DNA from: Vibrio tapetis subsp. tapetis
GTDB taxonomy: Bacteria; Pseudomonadota; Gammaproteobacteria; Enterobacterales; Vibrionaceae
Direction of reading: 5' to 3'
NCBI RefSeq assembly: GCF_900233005.1
Contig: NZ_LT960611.1
Coordinates: forward strand, 1,612,001-1,676,000
DNA: 64,000 nt
Part shown: positions 49,797 to 57,772 of the stretch, one piece after another
How positions within the stretch are numbered: the first letter of the stretch is position 1
Layout of the letters: every line of letters starts with the position of its first letter
The notes under the pieces: generated by a model
Seen by the model: only the letters and a program-made list of their open reading frames with translations
Database searches by the model: none
Told to the model about the DNA's origin: nothing
Position numbers and translations under genes: made by a program

Positions 49797-50426
49797 CTAG
49801 CCTTTGTAACCAGTTGCTACAATGTAGACTTCTCTTGAGCGAGCTCGCGAGGAATCTGGCTTGCGGATCTTCACTACTTTGAACATAGCACGAACTTCTT
49901 TTACGTATTGCTCAAAGCTTTCACCTTGGAACACTTTGACAGTAAAACTACCACCGGGTATCAAAACTTGTCGACACATATCCAATGCTAATTCTATTAA
50001 GTACATTGCACGAGGCTGATCCACTGATTGGTTACCCGCCATATTTGGCGCCATATCAGACATCACCACATCCACCATATTAGGTTGAATGCGCTCTAGC
50101 AATGCGTCTAATACTGCTTCTTCACGGAAATCACCTTGTAAAAAGGAAACCCCTGAAATTGGATCCATCGGTAAAATATCACAAGCAATCACTTGCCCTT
50201 CATCACCGACAACTTTCGTCGCGTATTGTGACCACCCGCCTGGAGCTGCGCCTAAATCGACGACCGTCATGCCCGGTTTCAGTAATTTATCTTTTTCTTG
50301 AATCTCTTTTATTTTGAAAATAGCGCGAGAACGATAGCCACGTTTTTGAGCTTCTTTCACATACTTATCATCAAAATGTTCTTTCAACCAACGGCCTGAA
50401 CTGGCCGAGTGCTTCTGCTTACTCAT
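49797..50426 (-). CDS. rlmE: 23S rRNA (uridine-2'-O-)-methyltransferase RlmE
   Basis: RlmE (FtsJ/RrmJ), 209 residues, methylates U2552 of 23S rRNA in the assembled 50S subunit. SAM-binding [12 protein letters not shown], the catalytic DMAPN and KVFQGE segments, and the N-terminal [16 protein letters not shown] typical of the family are present. I use ATG 50426 (MSKQKHSAS) with AGGAATCG upstream, giving exactly the E. coli length. Divergent from yhbY, as in E. coli. Confidence 0.96.
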   Translation of the reverse strand: MSKQKHSASSGRWLKEHFDDKYVKEAQKRGYRSRAIFKIKEIQEKDKLLKPGMTVVDLGAAPGGWSQYATKVVGDEGQVIACDILPMDPISGVSFLQGDFREEAVLDALLERIQPNMVDVVMSDMAPNMAGNQSVDQPRAMYLIELALDMCRQVLIPGGSFTVKVFQGESFEQYVKEVRAMFKVVKIRKPDSSRARSREVYIVATGYKG

Positions 50427-50539
50427 TCGATTCCTAACTAAACGGTAATTATCGTTACCCAATAAACTATAGTCTTCGGGATTAAATGGCGGTAGAATGT
50501 CTTCTTTTCAACCCTATGATAAATAAAATTGGCCGCGTA

Positions 50540-50836
50540 ATGAACCTAAGCACAAAACAAAAACAGCATCTCAAAGGCCTAGCTCACAGTTTAAAACCTG
50601 TCGTGCTAATGGGCGCAAACGGATTAACTGAGGCTGTGCTAGCGGAAATAGAGTTAGCACTCGACCATCACGAACTGATCAAAATTAAAGTTGCATCAGA
50701 AGACCGTGACACTAAACAATTGATTATCGATGCAATTGTTCGCGAAACCAAAGCAGAGAAAGTACAAACCATTGGTAAAACATTGGTACTTTTCCGCCAG
50801 TCAGAAGCGCGTAAAATCGAAATTCCTCGTAAATAG
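50540..50836 (+). CDS. yhbY: YhbY-family CRM-domain RNA-binding protein
   Basis: A 98-residue CRM-domain protein (MNLSTKQKQHLKGLAHSLKP start; VLMGANGLTEAVLAEIELALDHHELIK core; GKTLVLFR and KIEIPRK end). The GANG loop replaces the more usual G-x-x-G of KH-like RNA-binding domains. YhbY associates with pre-50S particles and is thought to assist ribosome assembly. In-frame ATGs upstream would add up to 18 residues that have no counterpart in E. coli. Immediately downstream lie a small hairpin and the 3' end of the group II intron. Confidence 0.93.
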   Translation: MNLSTKQKQHLKGLAHSLKPVVLMGANGLTEAVLAEIELALDHHELIKIKVASEDRDTKQLIIDAIVRETKAEKVQTIGKTLVLFRQSEARKIEIPRK

Positions 50837-50847
50837 GATAGCCGCTA

Positions 50848-50873
50848 ATAAGCATAGACAACTGTCTGCTTAT
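50848..50873. other. Hairpin flanking the intron 3' end
   Basis: ATAAGCA-TA-GAC-AACT-GTC-TGCTTAT, a 10-bp stem with a two-base bulge. It has no T-run on the + strand. It lies 5 bases from the inferred 3' end of the intron. Confidence 0.5.
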
Positions 50874-50878
50874 AATGC

Positions 50879-50945
50879 ATCGAGTAGGGTGAGGCGTCTC
50901 CGCCTCATCCCTCTCACAGAACCGTACGGACCTCGTATACGGCTC
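50879..50945 (-). ncRNA. Group II intron domains V and VI
   Basis: Domain V begins with the catalytic GAGCCG overlapping the RT stop codon TGA; it is followed by a short linker (TGTGAGA) and domain VI with an unpaired A flanked by GGG and TGAGGCG. Domain V looks shorter (about 27-30 nt) than the standard 34 nt, so catalytic competence should be checked. Confidence 0.75.
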
Positions 50946-52158
50946 ATGCACATTTCCATTCAGCATAATGGCTGAACACATATCCTGTCCTAACGTGTTC
51001 AAGATTCACTAATCCAAGGTCGTTAAACCATTGATTTGGCATCGAGTAACTGGCTAATGGACTCGCAGCATTTCTCCAACTATCCATACAGATATACCTG
51101 AATGACCCTTCGTAACCTAGCTGTCTTAGCCTGCGGTGGAGTCGGGTCGGTTTTTTCCATAATCGTAATTGGACGCTGCGAAGTCTTCGCCTTAACCACG
51201 CGGCCAGTTTCTTAAACTCCCTGTTGGCATTCGCTATTCGAAAGTACTGGCTGAACCCTCTCAGAAGTGGATTCAGTTGTTTAATGACTTCTAACAATGG
51301 CTTACCGCCATTGCGTCTTGTCACTCGCTTCAACTTTCCTTTGAACGTCGACATTTTCTTTGGCTGAATACGGCTATAATGGCTACCGATTTCTATTCCA
51401 AGGAATTTCACACCTTCGCCGCTGTGCGCTATGTGTGATTTGGTTTCGTTCACCGTTAACTTGAGCTGTTTTTCCAGGACCTTCGTTGCCTGTACTTGCG
51501 CATTTTCTGCACCTTTACGGCTGCGACAGAAGATCAGTATGTCGTCGGCATAACGGACTATTCGATGTCCTCGCTTTCGCATCTCTTGATCAAACGCATC
51601 CAGATAGATGTTCGCTATCAGTGGGCTTATTACTCCACCTTGCGGACTACCTATCTCGGTATGCTGCCACTCTCCATCAACTATTACGCCACTTTTCAGG
51701 AACTGTTTGATGAGCTCCAGTACGCTACTGTCTGTGACTCGTTTCTTAATGCTTTTTAGAATAAGCTCATGATCGAGCTTATCGAAGCACTTCGATAAGT
51801 CCATATCTACGACGTGTTGCATTCCGTATCGACGGATGAACATCGTCGCTTTGTTTATAGCATCGTGACAACTTCGATTCGGTCTATACCCAAAGCTGGA
51901 TGGGTGAAACTGCTCTTCGAAGATTGGGGTTAATAGATCATTTAGAGCTTGTTGGACAACTCTATCCCGTACTGTTGGGATCCCAAGTAATCGCACCCCA
52001 CCATCATCTTTCGGTATTTCTACCCGTCTGACGGGTTGAGGGGTGTATCGCTTGGTTTTGAGTTCCAGAAGAAGTTGATCTAGGTTATCACTCAGATTTT
52101 GGGCGTAGTCGCTTAGGCTCTGCCTATCTATTCCGGCCGCGCCTTTCGCTTTCCACAC
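50944..52158 (-). CDS. ltrA: Group II intron reverse transcriptase/maturase
   Basis: A 404-residue RT/maturase. RT blocks in order: GVRLLGIPTVRDRVVQQAL, SFGYRPNRSCHDAI, DMDLSKCFDKLDH, GSPQGGVISPLIANIYLD and the catalytic YADD at 203-206, then thumb and maturase domain X (NPLLRGFSQYFRIANANREF). No HNH endonuclease domain follows. The GTG at 52158 has AAGGA 8 bases upstream. However, the natural N terminus (LRVYYSLYGHLLHKERLYKGLKK) lies in another frame beginning at TTG 52226 with its own AAGGA; a -1 shift at A AAA AAG (52158-52164) would fuse the two. So the protein is made by restart, by frameshifting, or the gene carries a one-base deletion. Confidence 0.88.
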   Translation of the reverse strand: MWKAKGAAGIDRQSLSDYAQNLSDNLDQLLLELKTKRYTPQPVRRVEIPKDDGGVRLLGIPTVRDRVVQQALNDLLTPIFEEQFHPSSFGYRPNRSCHDAINKATMFIRRYGMQHVVDMDLSKCFDKLDHELILKSIKKRVTDSSVLELIKQFLKSGVIVDGEWQHTEIGSPQGGVISPLIANIYLDAFDQEMRKRGHRIVRYADDILIFCRSRKGAENAQVQATKVLEKQLKLTVNETKSHIAHSGEGVKFLGIEIGSHYSRIQPKKMSTFKGKLKRVTRRNGGKPLLEVIKQLNPLLRGFSQYFRIANANREFKKLAAWLRRRLRSVQLRLWKKPTRLHRRLRQLGYEGSFRYICMDSWRNAASPLASYSMPNQWFNDLGLVNLEHVRTGYVFSHYAEWKCA

Positions 52159-52164
52159 TTTTTT
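52158..52164 (-). promoter_or_regulatory. A AAA AAG slippery heptamer in the intron RT gene
   Basis: On the minus strand TTA AAA AAG TGT in the upstream frame contains the -1 slippery heptamer used in dnaX. Slipping one base back continues as GTG TGG AAA GCG, the RT frame. Function is inferred from position only. Confidence 0.45.
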
Positions 52165-52964
52165 AATCCTTTATAGAGTCGCTCTTTGTGGAGCAAGTGA
52201 CCATATAAACTGTAGTAAACTCTCAACTTTTTCCTTTAGATTGTGTGCCGTGTGGGGACAAATGCTCTCTCACAGTGTTGGTGTATTTCACTCCACTCTC
52301 TAGCCTTCTAGCTCAATGGCAATTTACTAGAGTGAGTCAGAGTTACTCCCTTGTACGGTTTCTCGCTTCAGTGCTTTGCTTTCACAAAGACCGAGACGGA
52401 ATACCTCGATAGCTAATCAACTTGTATACCACTGAAAAAAAAACATCTGCTCATCACAGACTTAAAATGTACTTCATCCCTTCGCAACACCAGATTGCTT
52501 TTGGCAAAATGTTGTCCCATCAGACGTGTTACTGATGGTCAGCTCAGTTTTATCCTCCACACCATTACTGGGCTTCACCGGCCGAGCTTTACTCACTACT
52601 ACGGATTCATCTGCCACCTCGCACCAACATAGATCTTGGCTCTCGCCTTGAGTTTATGCTTCCGACGTTTGCTCGGATGTGGTGTCAGGCTTCCCCAGTT
52701 ACTGCACTGGCTCCCTGTTAACAATGCCACCCTCAAGCACAATCTAGGTCTGATTGAGTATCGGGCTTCACGCTATTTTGCACGCTTACCCACCTAAATT
52801 GCCGAATCAGGTTCACTTTCGTTGTGTACTGTTAACTTCCTATCGCTTCCTTCAAACCCTGCCGTTGGCCAGCAACGCCCTTGCGATTCGGATTATCTTC
52901 CCCTCAATCAGGGTGATTTAGGCTTCTTTCAGCCTAATGGGTTTGCCAGCTTCGCTGGGCAAAC

Positions 52965-52999
52965 AAAAAAAGGTCGCAATTTAAATTGCGACCTTTTTT
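52965..52999. terminator. Perfect palindromic bidirectional terminator
   Basis: AGGTCGCAATTT / AAATTGCGACCT, a 24-bp perfect palindrome (52971-52994), flanked by A7 on the left and T6 on the right. It should stop transcripts from greA and originally from yhbY, before the intron was inserted beside it. Confidence 0.9.
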
Positions 53000-53040
53000 G
53001 TTTTTAAAGCCAGAGTACAAAATTCGCTTTGCTCATTGGA

Positions 53041-53098
53041 TTACAGAACGCTCGGAAGCTTCCTTCTAGAAACTAGAGCGCTTTGCTACTAGAGACTA
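53041..53098 (+). repeat. CTAGAAACTAG-type dispersed repeat
   Basis: ACAGAACGCTCGGAAGC followed by TTCTAGAAACTAGAGCGC and CTACTAGAGACTATAAAAG. It shares ACAGAA, GCGCTT and CTAGAAACTAG elements with 45331-45375. Confidence 0.5.
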
Positions 53099-53107
53099 TA
53101 AAAGAAA

Positions 53108-53135
53108 AGAGCAACAGCGATGGGGCTATTGCTCT
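53108..53135 (-). terminator. greA-distal hairpin
   Basis: AGAGCAA-C-AGC / GCT-A-TTGCTCT imperfect stem between the greA repeat array and the palindromic terminator; followed on the minus strand by TTTTCTTTT. Confidence 0.6.
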
Positions 53136-53137
53136 TC

Positions 53138-53197
53138 TACTTAGCTTTTAGTACTTAGCTTTTAGTACTTAGCTTTTAGTACTTAGCTTTTAGTACT
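53138..53197 (-). repeat. 14-nt repeat array, copy h (best preserved)
   Basis: Four perfect 14-bp units of TACTTAGCTTTTAG plus TACT (plus orientation). On the minus strand the array starts at the base after the greA stop codon TAG. Confidence 0.9.
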
Positions 53198-53671
53198 CTA
53201 AACGTACGCTACTTTATCAATCTCGTAGTCTTTATCACCACCTGGGGTGCTGATAGAAACTTCGTCACCTTCAAGTTTGCCAATCAAACCACGAGCAATC
53301 GGTGAGCTTACTGAGATTTTGCCAGCGCGAATCTCTGCTTCGTCTTCACCAACAATTTGGTAAGTCACTTCTTTATCTGTATCGATATCGATCAACGTTA
53401 CGGTGGTGCCAAAAATTACTTTGCCAGTATTTTCCATTTTGGTGACATCGATAACCTGAGCAACAGAGAGCTTGTATTCAATATCTCGGATCTGAGCTTC
53501 ACATACACCCTGTTCTTCACGTGCTGCATGGTATTCAGCATTTTCTTTAAGGTCACCTAGCTCACGAGCTTCACCAATGGCTTGTGAAATAATAGGACGG
53601 CGCTTAATCAACACATCAAGTTCTTCACGTAGCTTTTCTTCGCCACGAGCAGTCATAGGGACTTTTTCCAT
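53198..53671 (-). CDS. greA: Transcription elongation factor GreA
   Basis: GreA, 157 residues, rescues backtracked RNA polymerase by stimulating transcript cleavage. The N-terminal coiled coil carries the acidic tip ([23 protein letters not shown] and E of [10 protein letters not shown]) and the C-terminal FKBP-like domain ends in the [18 protein letters not shown] motif. Length and start ([14 protein letters not shown]) are standard. Divergent from ompU across a 560-bp AT-rich gap. A perfect tandem repeat array abuts its stop codon. Confidence 0.96.
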   Translation of the reverse strand: MEKVPMTARGEEKLREELDVLIKRRPIISQAIGEARELGDLKENAEYHAAREEQGVCEAQIRDIEYKLSVAQVIDVTKMENTGKVIFGTTVTLIDIDTDKEVTYQIVGEDEAEIRAGKISVSSPIARGLIGKLEGDEVSISTPGGDKDYEIDKVAYV

Positions 53672-54235
53672 TTTAAACCTCTAACGTAAAAGCGGGCAGA
53701 GTTAACCAATTAACTGGGCTTTTTGCTTTTAACTATCATTCAGACAATACAACCCCACCCCAATGGTATAAATCGGAGTAAAGGGAAATTTCAACATTTG
53801 TTCTAGTGTAATCAAACTAAACAAATAGGTCATCTAAAAACCTAGATCGGGATCACATTTCCTATCTAGTCAATGATTTATCCCATCAAACAGCAATACC
53901 TAAAAAAGATGTAAATTCACACAAAACAGCGAACTCATCTCAATTTCAACATAAAAAAACATAAAATATTTTTGTCATGAATAGTTCACAATAAAATACA
54001 AGCCTTTGTTTTTTAAGGTTATTAAATATAAAAACACACAATAAAACAGTGTGCAGTTATTATTTTTATATCATTTTACTACCTGAAGAGTGAACTTTAG
54101 GGGTACAACATAACCACCTTGAAATGCGAGAGACATCACGCAGTCCACTGCCACTGATATCATTCGCATCTATAAGTAGTGTAGGAACCACCCTCTACTG
54201 CTTGTTATGGACTATAAATTAGGACTTAGAAACCA
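53672..54235. other. greA-ompU divergent regulatory region
   Basis: A 564-base AT-rich stretch without a gene. It must hold both promoters and contains a ToxR-type box (53952-53966) and several runs of TAAAA. No small ORF with a ribosome binding site was found. Large porin upstream regions are common where ToxR or porin-regulating sRNAs act. Confidence 0.5.
53952..53966 (+). promoter_or_regulatory. Candidate ToxR box upstream of ompU
   Basis: TAAAA-AAACA-TAAAA matches TNAAA-N5-TNAAA, the direct repeat described for ToxR at ompU promoters in V. cholerae. It lies 270 bases before the start codon. The stretch is A-rich, so a chance match is possible. Confidence 0.45.
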
Positions 54236-55279
54236 ATGAACAAGAAATTTATCGCTCTAGCAATCGCTGCTGCTGCAACAGCTACTGGCGCATCAGCTGC
54301 TGAAATCGCAAAAAACGACACTTCTTCTCTAGAAATGGGCGGCCGTGTTGAAGCACGTCTAGCAATCCAAGACGGTAACGTTGAAGACCAATCTCGCGTT
54401 CGTCTAAACTTCCTAGGCAAAACTCAAATCACTGACGGTCTATACGGTCTTGGTTTCTACGAAGGCGAATACAAAGCAACTAAATATGTTGATGCAACTG
54501 ATTCAGCTGCTTCAAAACTGGCTAGCGACACCCTAGAGCATCGTTACATGTACACTGGTATCGGCGGTAACTTCGGTGAAGTAACTATGGGTACAGTTAA
54601 AGGTTCGCTACAAACTGTAACCGATTTCACTGATATCATGGCATATCATGGTAACAGTGCTGCAGCAAAATTAGATGTTGCAGATCGCCCTGATCGTTCA
54701 ATTGCATACTCTGGTGAGTTCTCAGGTGTTGAACTACGTGCAAATTACGCATTTGCATCAGCTACTCGCGCAGATAACGACAAAAACACTCTAGCAAAAA
54801 GCGATGAGAACAATGGCTTCGCAGCTTCTGCTATCTACAACATTGGCGACACTGGCGCTCGTGTAACTGGTGCTTTCGCTAAGCAAGATGGCCTAGACGG
54901 AACTAAGAAAGTTGAAGCTCAAGAGTTCATGCTTGGTGCATCTTACACTATCAGCGACTTCTACTTCGCGGGTCTTTACACTAACGTAAATACCAAGAAA
55001 GAAGGCGTATCTGACGAAGCTAAAGTAAATGGTTACGAATTAGCAGCAGCTTACACTCTAGGCCAAGCTAAATTCACATCTACATACAACCGTGCAGAAA
55101 TGGAATCAGGTTCTACTAAAGAAACTGGTGTAGATAACTTTGCTGTTGATGCATCTTACTTCTTCAACGCTAATTTCCGCACTTACGTATCTTACAACTT
55201 CAACCTTCTTAAAGAAGACAAAGTTGGTAAGTTCGCAGCACAAGACCAAGCTGTTCTTGGCCTACGTTACGACTTCTAA
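54236..55279 (+). CDS. ompU: OmpU-type porin
   Basis: A 347-residue outer-membrane general porin: signal peptide MNKKFIALAIAAAATATGASA, then a trimeric-porin-type beta barrel of alternating strands (LEMGGRVEARLAI, RVRLNFLGKTQI, GLYGLGFYEGEY) ending in an aromatic C-terminal strand AVLGLRYDF, the BAM recognition signal. Vibrio OmpU is ToxR-activated and affects bile and antimicrobial-peptide tolerance and adhesion. Codon use is strongly biased (CTA, GCA, GGT), as in highly expressed genes. Between greA and dacB, the position of V. cholerae ompU. Confidence 0.92.
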   Translation: MNKKFIALAIAAAATATGASAAEIAKNDTSSLEMGGRVEARLAIQDGNVEDQSRVRLNFLGKTQITDGLYGLGFYEGEYKATKYVDATDSAASKLASDTLEHRYMYTGIGGNFGEVTMGTVKGSLQTVTDFTDIMAYHGNSAAAKLDVADRPDRSIAYSGEFSGVELRANYAFASATRADNDKNTLAKSDENNGFAASAIYNIGDTGARVTGAFAKQDGLDGTKKVEAQEFMLGASYTISDFYFAGLYTNVNTKKEGVSDEAKVNGYELAAAYTLGQAKFTSTYNRAEMESGSTKETGVDNFAVDASYFFNANFRTYVSYNFNLLKEDKVGKFAAQDQAVLGLRYDF

Positions 55280-55308
55280 TTTGGCTTTTAGCTAATAAAG
55301 AATCTCTA

Positions 55309-55335
55309 AACGCTCGCATCTGCGAGCGTTTTTTT
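55309..55335 (+). terminator. ompU terminator
   Basis: AACGCTCGCA-TC-TGCGAGCGTT followed by T7, 29 bases after the stop. Confidence 0.95.
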
Positions 55336-55402
55336 ATGCCTAAACAAAATGCTACGCAATTGCTATACTGAACGCTAACCCCAATCAACTGCCTATTTAG
55401 CA

Positions 55403-56833
55403 ATGCGATTATTCCTATCACTTGTCACTCTTGTTAGCTTATCAACTGTACATTTCGCAAGCTTCGCCAATTCATCTAGCGATTTACTGCCCTATGGTGC
55501 CCGTGCCAGTTTAATCGTCGCAAATGAGAGCCAAATTTTCGTAGAGCAAGACAGCAAACAATTTTTTGCACCAGCAAGTACTCTAAAAGTAGTGACGGCT
55601 CTGGCGGCTAAACTTGAACTTGGTGATGATTATCGCTTTGAAACTCAAATAGAGCGTATTGGCTCAGAGTTAGTGGTTCGTTTTTCAGGCGACCCAACCT
55701 TAACCAACGCCCATTTGAATGCCTTACTAAAAACCATCAAGAAAAAAGGAATTGATAAGGTATCAAATATCTATTTAGATAACAGTGCCTTTAGCGGATA
55801 TGAACGTGCCGTGGGTTGGCCATGGGATATTTTAGGGGTGTGCTACAGTGCGCCAGCCAGTGCCATTACGTTAGATCGCAATTGCGTTCAGGCATCGATT
55901 TCTTCTGCTTCGTCTAACAAAACCAAAACCTTTGTGCCCGCACATCAACCGATAACCGTTACCAGTGATGCCAGAAGTTTGTCTAGCCTTGATAAAAAAG
56001 CCCAGCAATGTGATTTGGAGTTAACCACTAGTAGTGGTAATCAGTATCACTTGTCGGGTTGCATGAGCCACAGAAATAAGCCTCTACCGCTCAAATTTGC
56101 TGTTCAAGACACGGTTGATTACACCCAACACGTTTTAACCCGTTTACTAAAAGAAAATCGGATCGAGTATTCAGGAAAAATCCTAACCAAGTCGGTGCCT
56201 AATCAGGGCGTGATCATGGCGAGTCACCAATCGGAACCGCTTAATAAATTACTCGACACCATGCTTAAACGTTCTGATAACTTGATAGCCGATAACCTAA
56301 CCAAAACCTTAGGCCGTGAGTTTTTCTTTCAAGCAGGCAGCTTTGCCAATGGTACTGAAGCGATCAAGCAGATCATCTTCGCTAATACTGGCATCAACTT
56401 AGAGCATGCAAAACTTGCTGATGGTTCAGGCCTATCGCGTAACAACAGAATGACCGCCGACGATATGCAGAAAATTCTCAGTTACATTTGGCTGCACGAT
56501 AAAAATTTAAACTTAATCGCGTCTCTACCTGTTTCTGGTGAAAGTGGCACTTTGAAATATAGAAAAAGTATGCGTAGCGCACCGATCAAAGGGCAAATCC
56601 AAGCAAAAAGTGGCTCGGTATACGGCAGCTACAATATGGCAGGCTACATATTGGATAAACAGAAACAGCCCACCGCCCTGTTTGTTCAATTTGTGGGTGA
56701 CTATCATCCGGTGAAAAAAGACAGCGACAAAAAAGGCGAGTCACCAAATGTGCTCGCCCCTATCTATCAATTTGAACAACAATTTTATGCCAATGCGATT
56801 AAGCTAGACCAAGAAAGTGATTCACAACACTAA
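55403..56833 (+). CDS. dacB: D-alanyl-D-alanine carboxypeptidase/endopeptidase DacB (PBP4)
   Basis: A 476-residue periplasmic class C penicillin-binding protein that trims pentapeptides and cleaves cross-links. Signal peptide to about residue 22; catalytic STLK (S59-K62), SDN (S291-N293) and KSG (K402-G404), with the extra PBP4 domains inserted between the first two. It lies 124 bases after ompU. The last 35 bases overlap, tail to tail, the end of the MgtE-like gene on the other strand, so no terminator can be placed between them. Confidence 0.94.
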   Translation: MRLFLSLVTLVSLSTVHFASFANSSSDLLPYGARASLIVANESQIFVEQDSKQFFAPASTLKVVTALAAKLELGDDYRFETQIERIGSELVVRFSGDPTLTNAHLNALLKTIKKKGIDKVSNIYLDNSAFSGYERAVGWPWDILGVCYSAPASAITLDRNCVQASISSASSNKTKTFVPAHQPITVTSDARSLSSLDKKAQQCDLELTTSSGNQYHLSGCMSHRNKPLPLKFAVQDTVDYTQHVLTRLLKENRIEYSGKILTKSVPNQGVIMASHQSEPLNKLLDTMLKRSDNLIADNLTKTLGREFFFQAGSFANGTEAIKQIIFANTGINLEHAKLADGSGLSRNNRMTADDMQKILSYIWLHDKNLNLIASLPVSGESGTLKYRKSMRSAPIKGQIQAKSGSVYGSYNMAGYILDKQKQPTALFVQFVGDYHPVKKDSDKKGESPNVLAPIYQFEQQFYANAIKLDQESDSQH

Positions 56834-57626
56834 AGTAGATCCAAATTCCTGAGATATCGACAACCGACGCAAGTACTGGACTCACCAAAACGGCTGGGTC
56901 TAACTTGCAGGCTCTGGCCAAAATAGGCAGCAACCCACCGAGCGTCGTTGATATGGTTACTTGAATAAACAGCGCTACCGCAATCGCTAGTGCTATCACT
57001 TCTAGGTCAAAGCCACCGGTTGACGTATTTCCACTAAACAACATAATGCGCCCAGTCATAACCATGGCGATAACCAGCGCTAAGCAAAGAGCAATACGGC
57101 TTTCCTTCCAAAATACATCCAGCCATTGTCGTTTTTTCAGCTCTCCAGTGGCCAGTGCTCGTATCACCAAGGTTGCTGCTTGAGAGCCCGTATTGCCCCC
57201 TGCTGCCGCAATCACTGGCATATAAATAGCTAACAGCATTAATTGGCTTAACGTGTCTTCATATTGGGCAATAATAAGACCTGAGACTATTCCCAATAAT
57301 GCGAGAGCAACAATCCACCCTACACGCTGGCGAAAATGCTCAAACACACTGGTCGATAAATAGCCTCGGCTAGTTTCCGCTTCTGAGTGAATAAATCCCA
57401 ATTGCATTGCATAATGCCTTGCTCGCTTTGTATAGCCAGTTTGATCTAACTTAGTCAAAAACCACTGAACTTCGGCGATCGTGCACGAATGAAGAATGGC
57501 AACTGCCTCTTCAATAGGCATCACTGTTAACAGGTGAAGTTGAGTTTCTTGCTCGTATTGTGCAAACGCGCCGTGCGCTGCTCCTATTTCTTCTGCGGTG
57601 TACGCAGTAGTATTCATTACCGTCAT
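56799..57626 (-). CDS. MgtE/SLC41-type divalent cation transporter lacking CBS domains
   Basis: A 275-residue membrane protein. The C-terminal ~170 residues are the MgtE transmembrane domain with its hallmark AAAGGNTGSQAATLVIRALATGE (ion-path segment GGNTGSQ), ISTTLGGLLPILA and PAVLVSPVLASVVDISG. The ~95 residues before it resemble a shortened MgtE N domain (TVMPIEEAVAILHSC); the CBS pair that gates MgtE by cytosolic Mg2+ is absent. Start ATG 57626 with GGGAGA upstream. In V. cholerae dacB and tyrS are adjacent, so this gene looks inserted. Its ~270-base leader has a leader-peptide attenuator layout, which could replace the missing CBS control. Confidence 0.85.
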   Translation of the reverse strand: MTVMNTTAYTAEEIGAAHGAFAQYEQETQLHLLTVMPIEEAVAILHSCTIAEVQWFLTKLDQTGYTKRARHYAMQLGFIHSEAETSRGYLSTSVFEHFRQRVGWIVALALLGIVSGLIIAQYEDTLSQLMLLAIYMPVIAAAGGNTGSQAATLVIRALATGELKKRQWLDVFWKESRIALCLALVIAMVMTGRIMLFSGNTSTGGFDLEVIALAIAVALFIQVTISTTLGGLLPILARACKLDPAVLVSPVLASVVDISGIWIYFSVVNHFLGLA

Positions 57627-57671
57627 GGCGAATCTCCCGATTAGCAATGGTGACGACCAATATAGGATCTG

Positions 57672-57704
57672 AAGTGCTAAGTGTTAAGTGTTAAGTGTTA
57701 AGCA
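57672..57704 (-). repeat. Repeat copy i: 7-bp TAAGTGT units
   Basis: GTGCTAAGTGTTAAGTGTTA continues as three TAAGTGT units ending in TAAGCAC; arms GTGCT / AGCAC can pair. Related to the 14-nt family (half units). Lies inside the leader of the MgtE-like gene. Confidence 0.6.
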
Positions 57705-57772
57705 CAGCAAAGTACACAGATCTATAAGTAAGTAAAAGTATGGAGAAAAATACGAAGGGGATAATAGAATAG

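Larger units (their letters stand above)
50879..52964 (-). mobile_element. Group II intron
   Basis: A retroelement of about 2,086 bases on the minus strand. Its RNA part includes ~740 bases of domain I-III-type sequence before the reverse-transcriptase gene, a domain V core (GAGCCGTATACGAGG...CCGTACGGTTC) directly after the RT stop codon, and a domain VI stem GGG-A-TGAGGCG / CGCCTCA-CCC with the bulged branch-point A, ending TACTCGAT. The 3' end is thus placed at 50879. The 5' end is placed at 52964, where the T-run of a palindromic terminator gives way to GTTTG; this differs from the GUGYG consensus by one base and is less certain. No endonuclease domain is encoded. It occupies the gap between yhbY and greA. 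Confidence 0.85.

Noticed and set aside
52921..52964. attC (integron) site next to the intron, as used by some class C introns
   Set aside because: The hairpin GTTTGCC...GGCAAAC lacks attC R/L boxes, and there is no integrase or cassette gene nearby; it belongs to the intron 5' domain.
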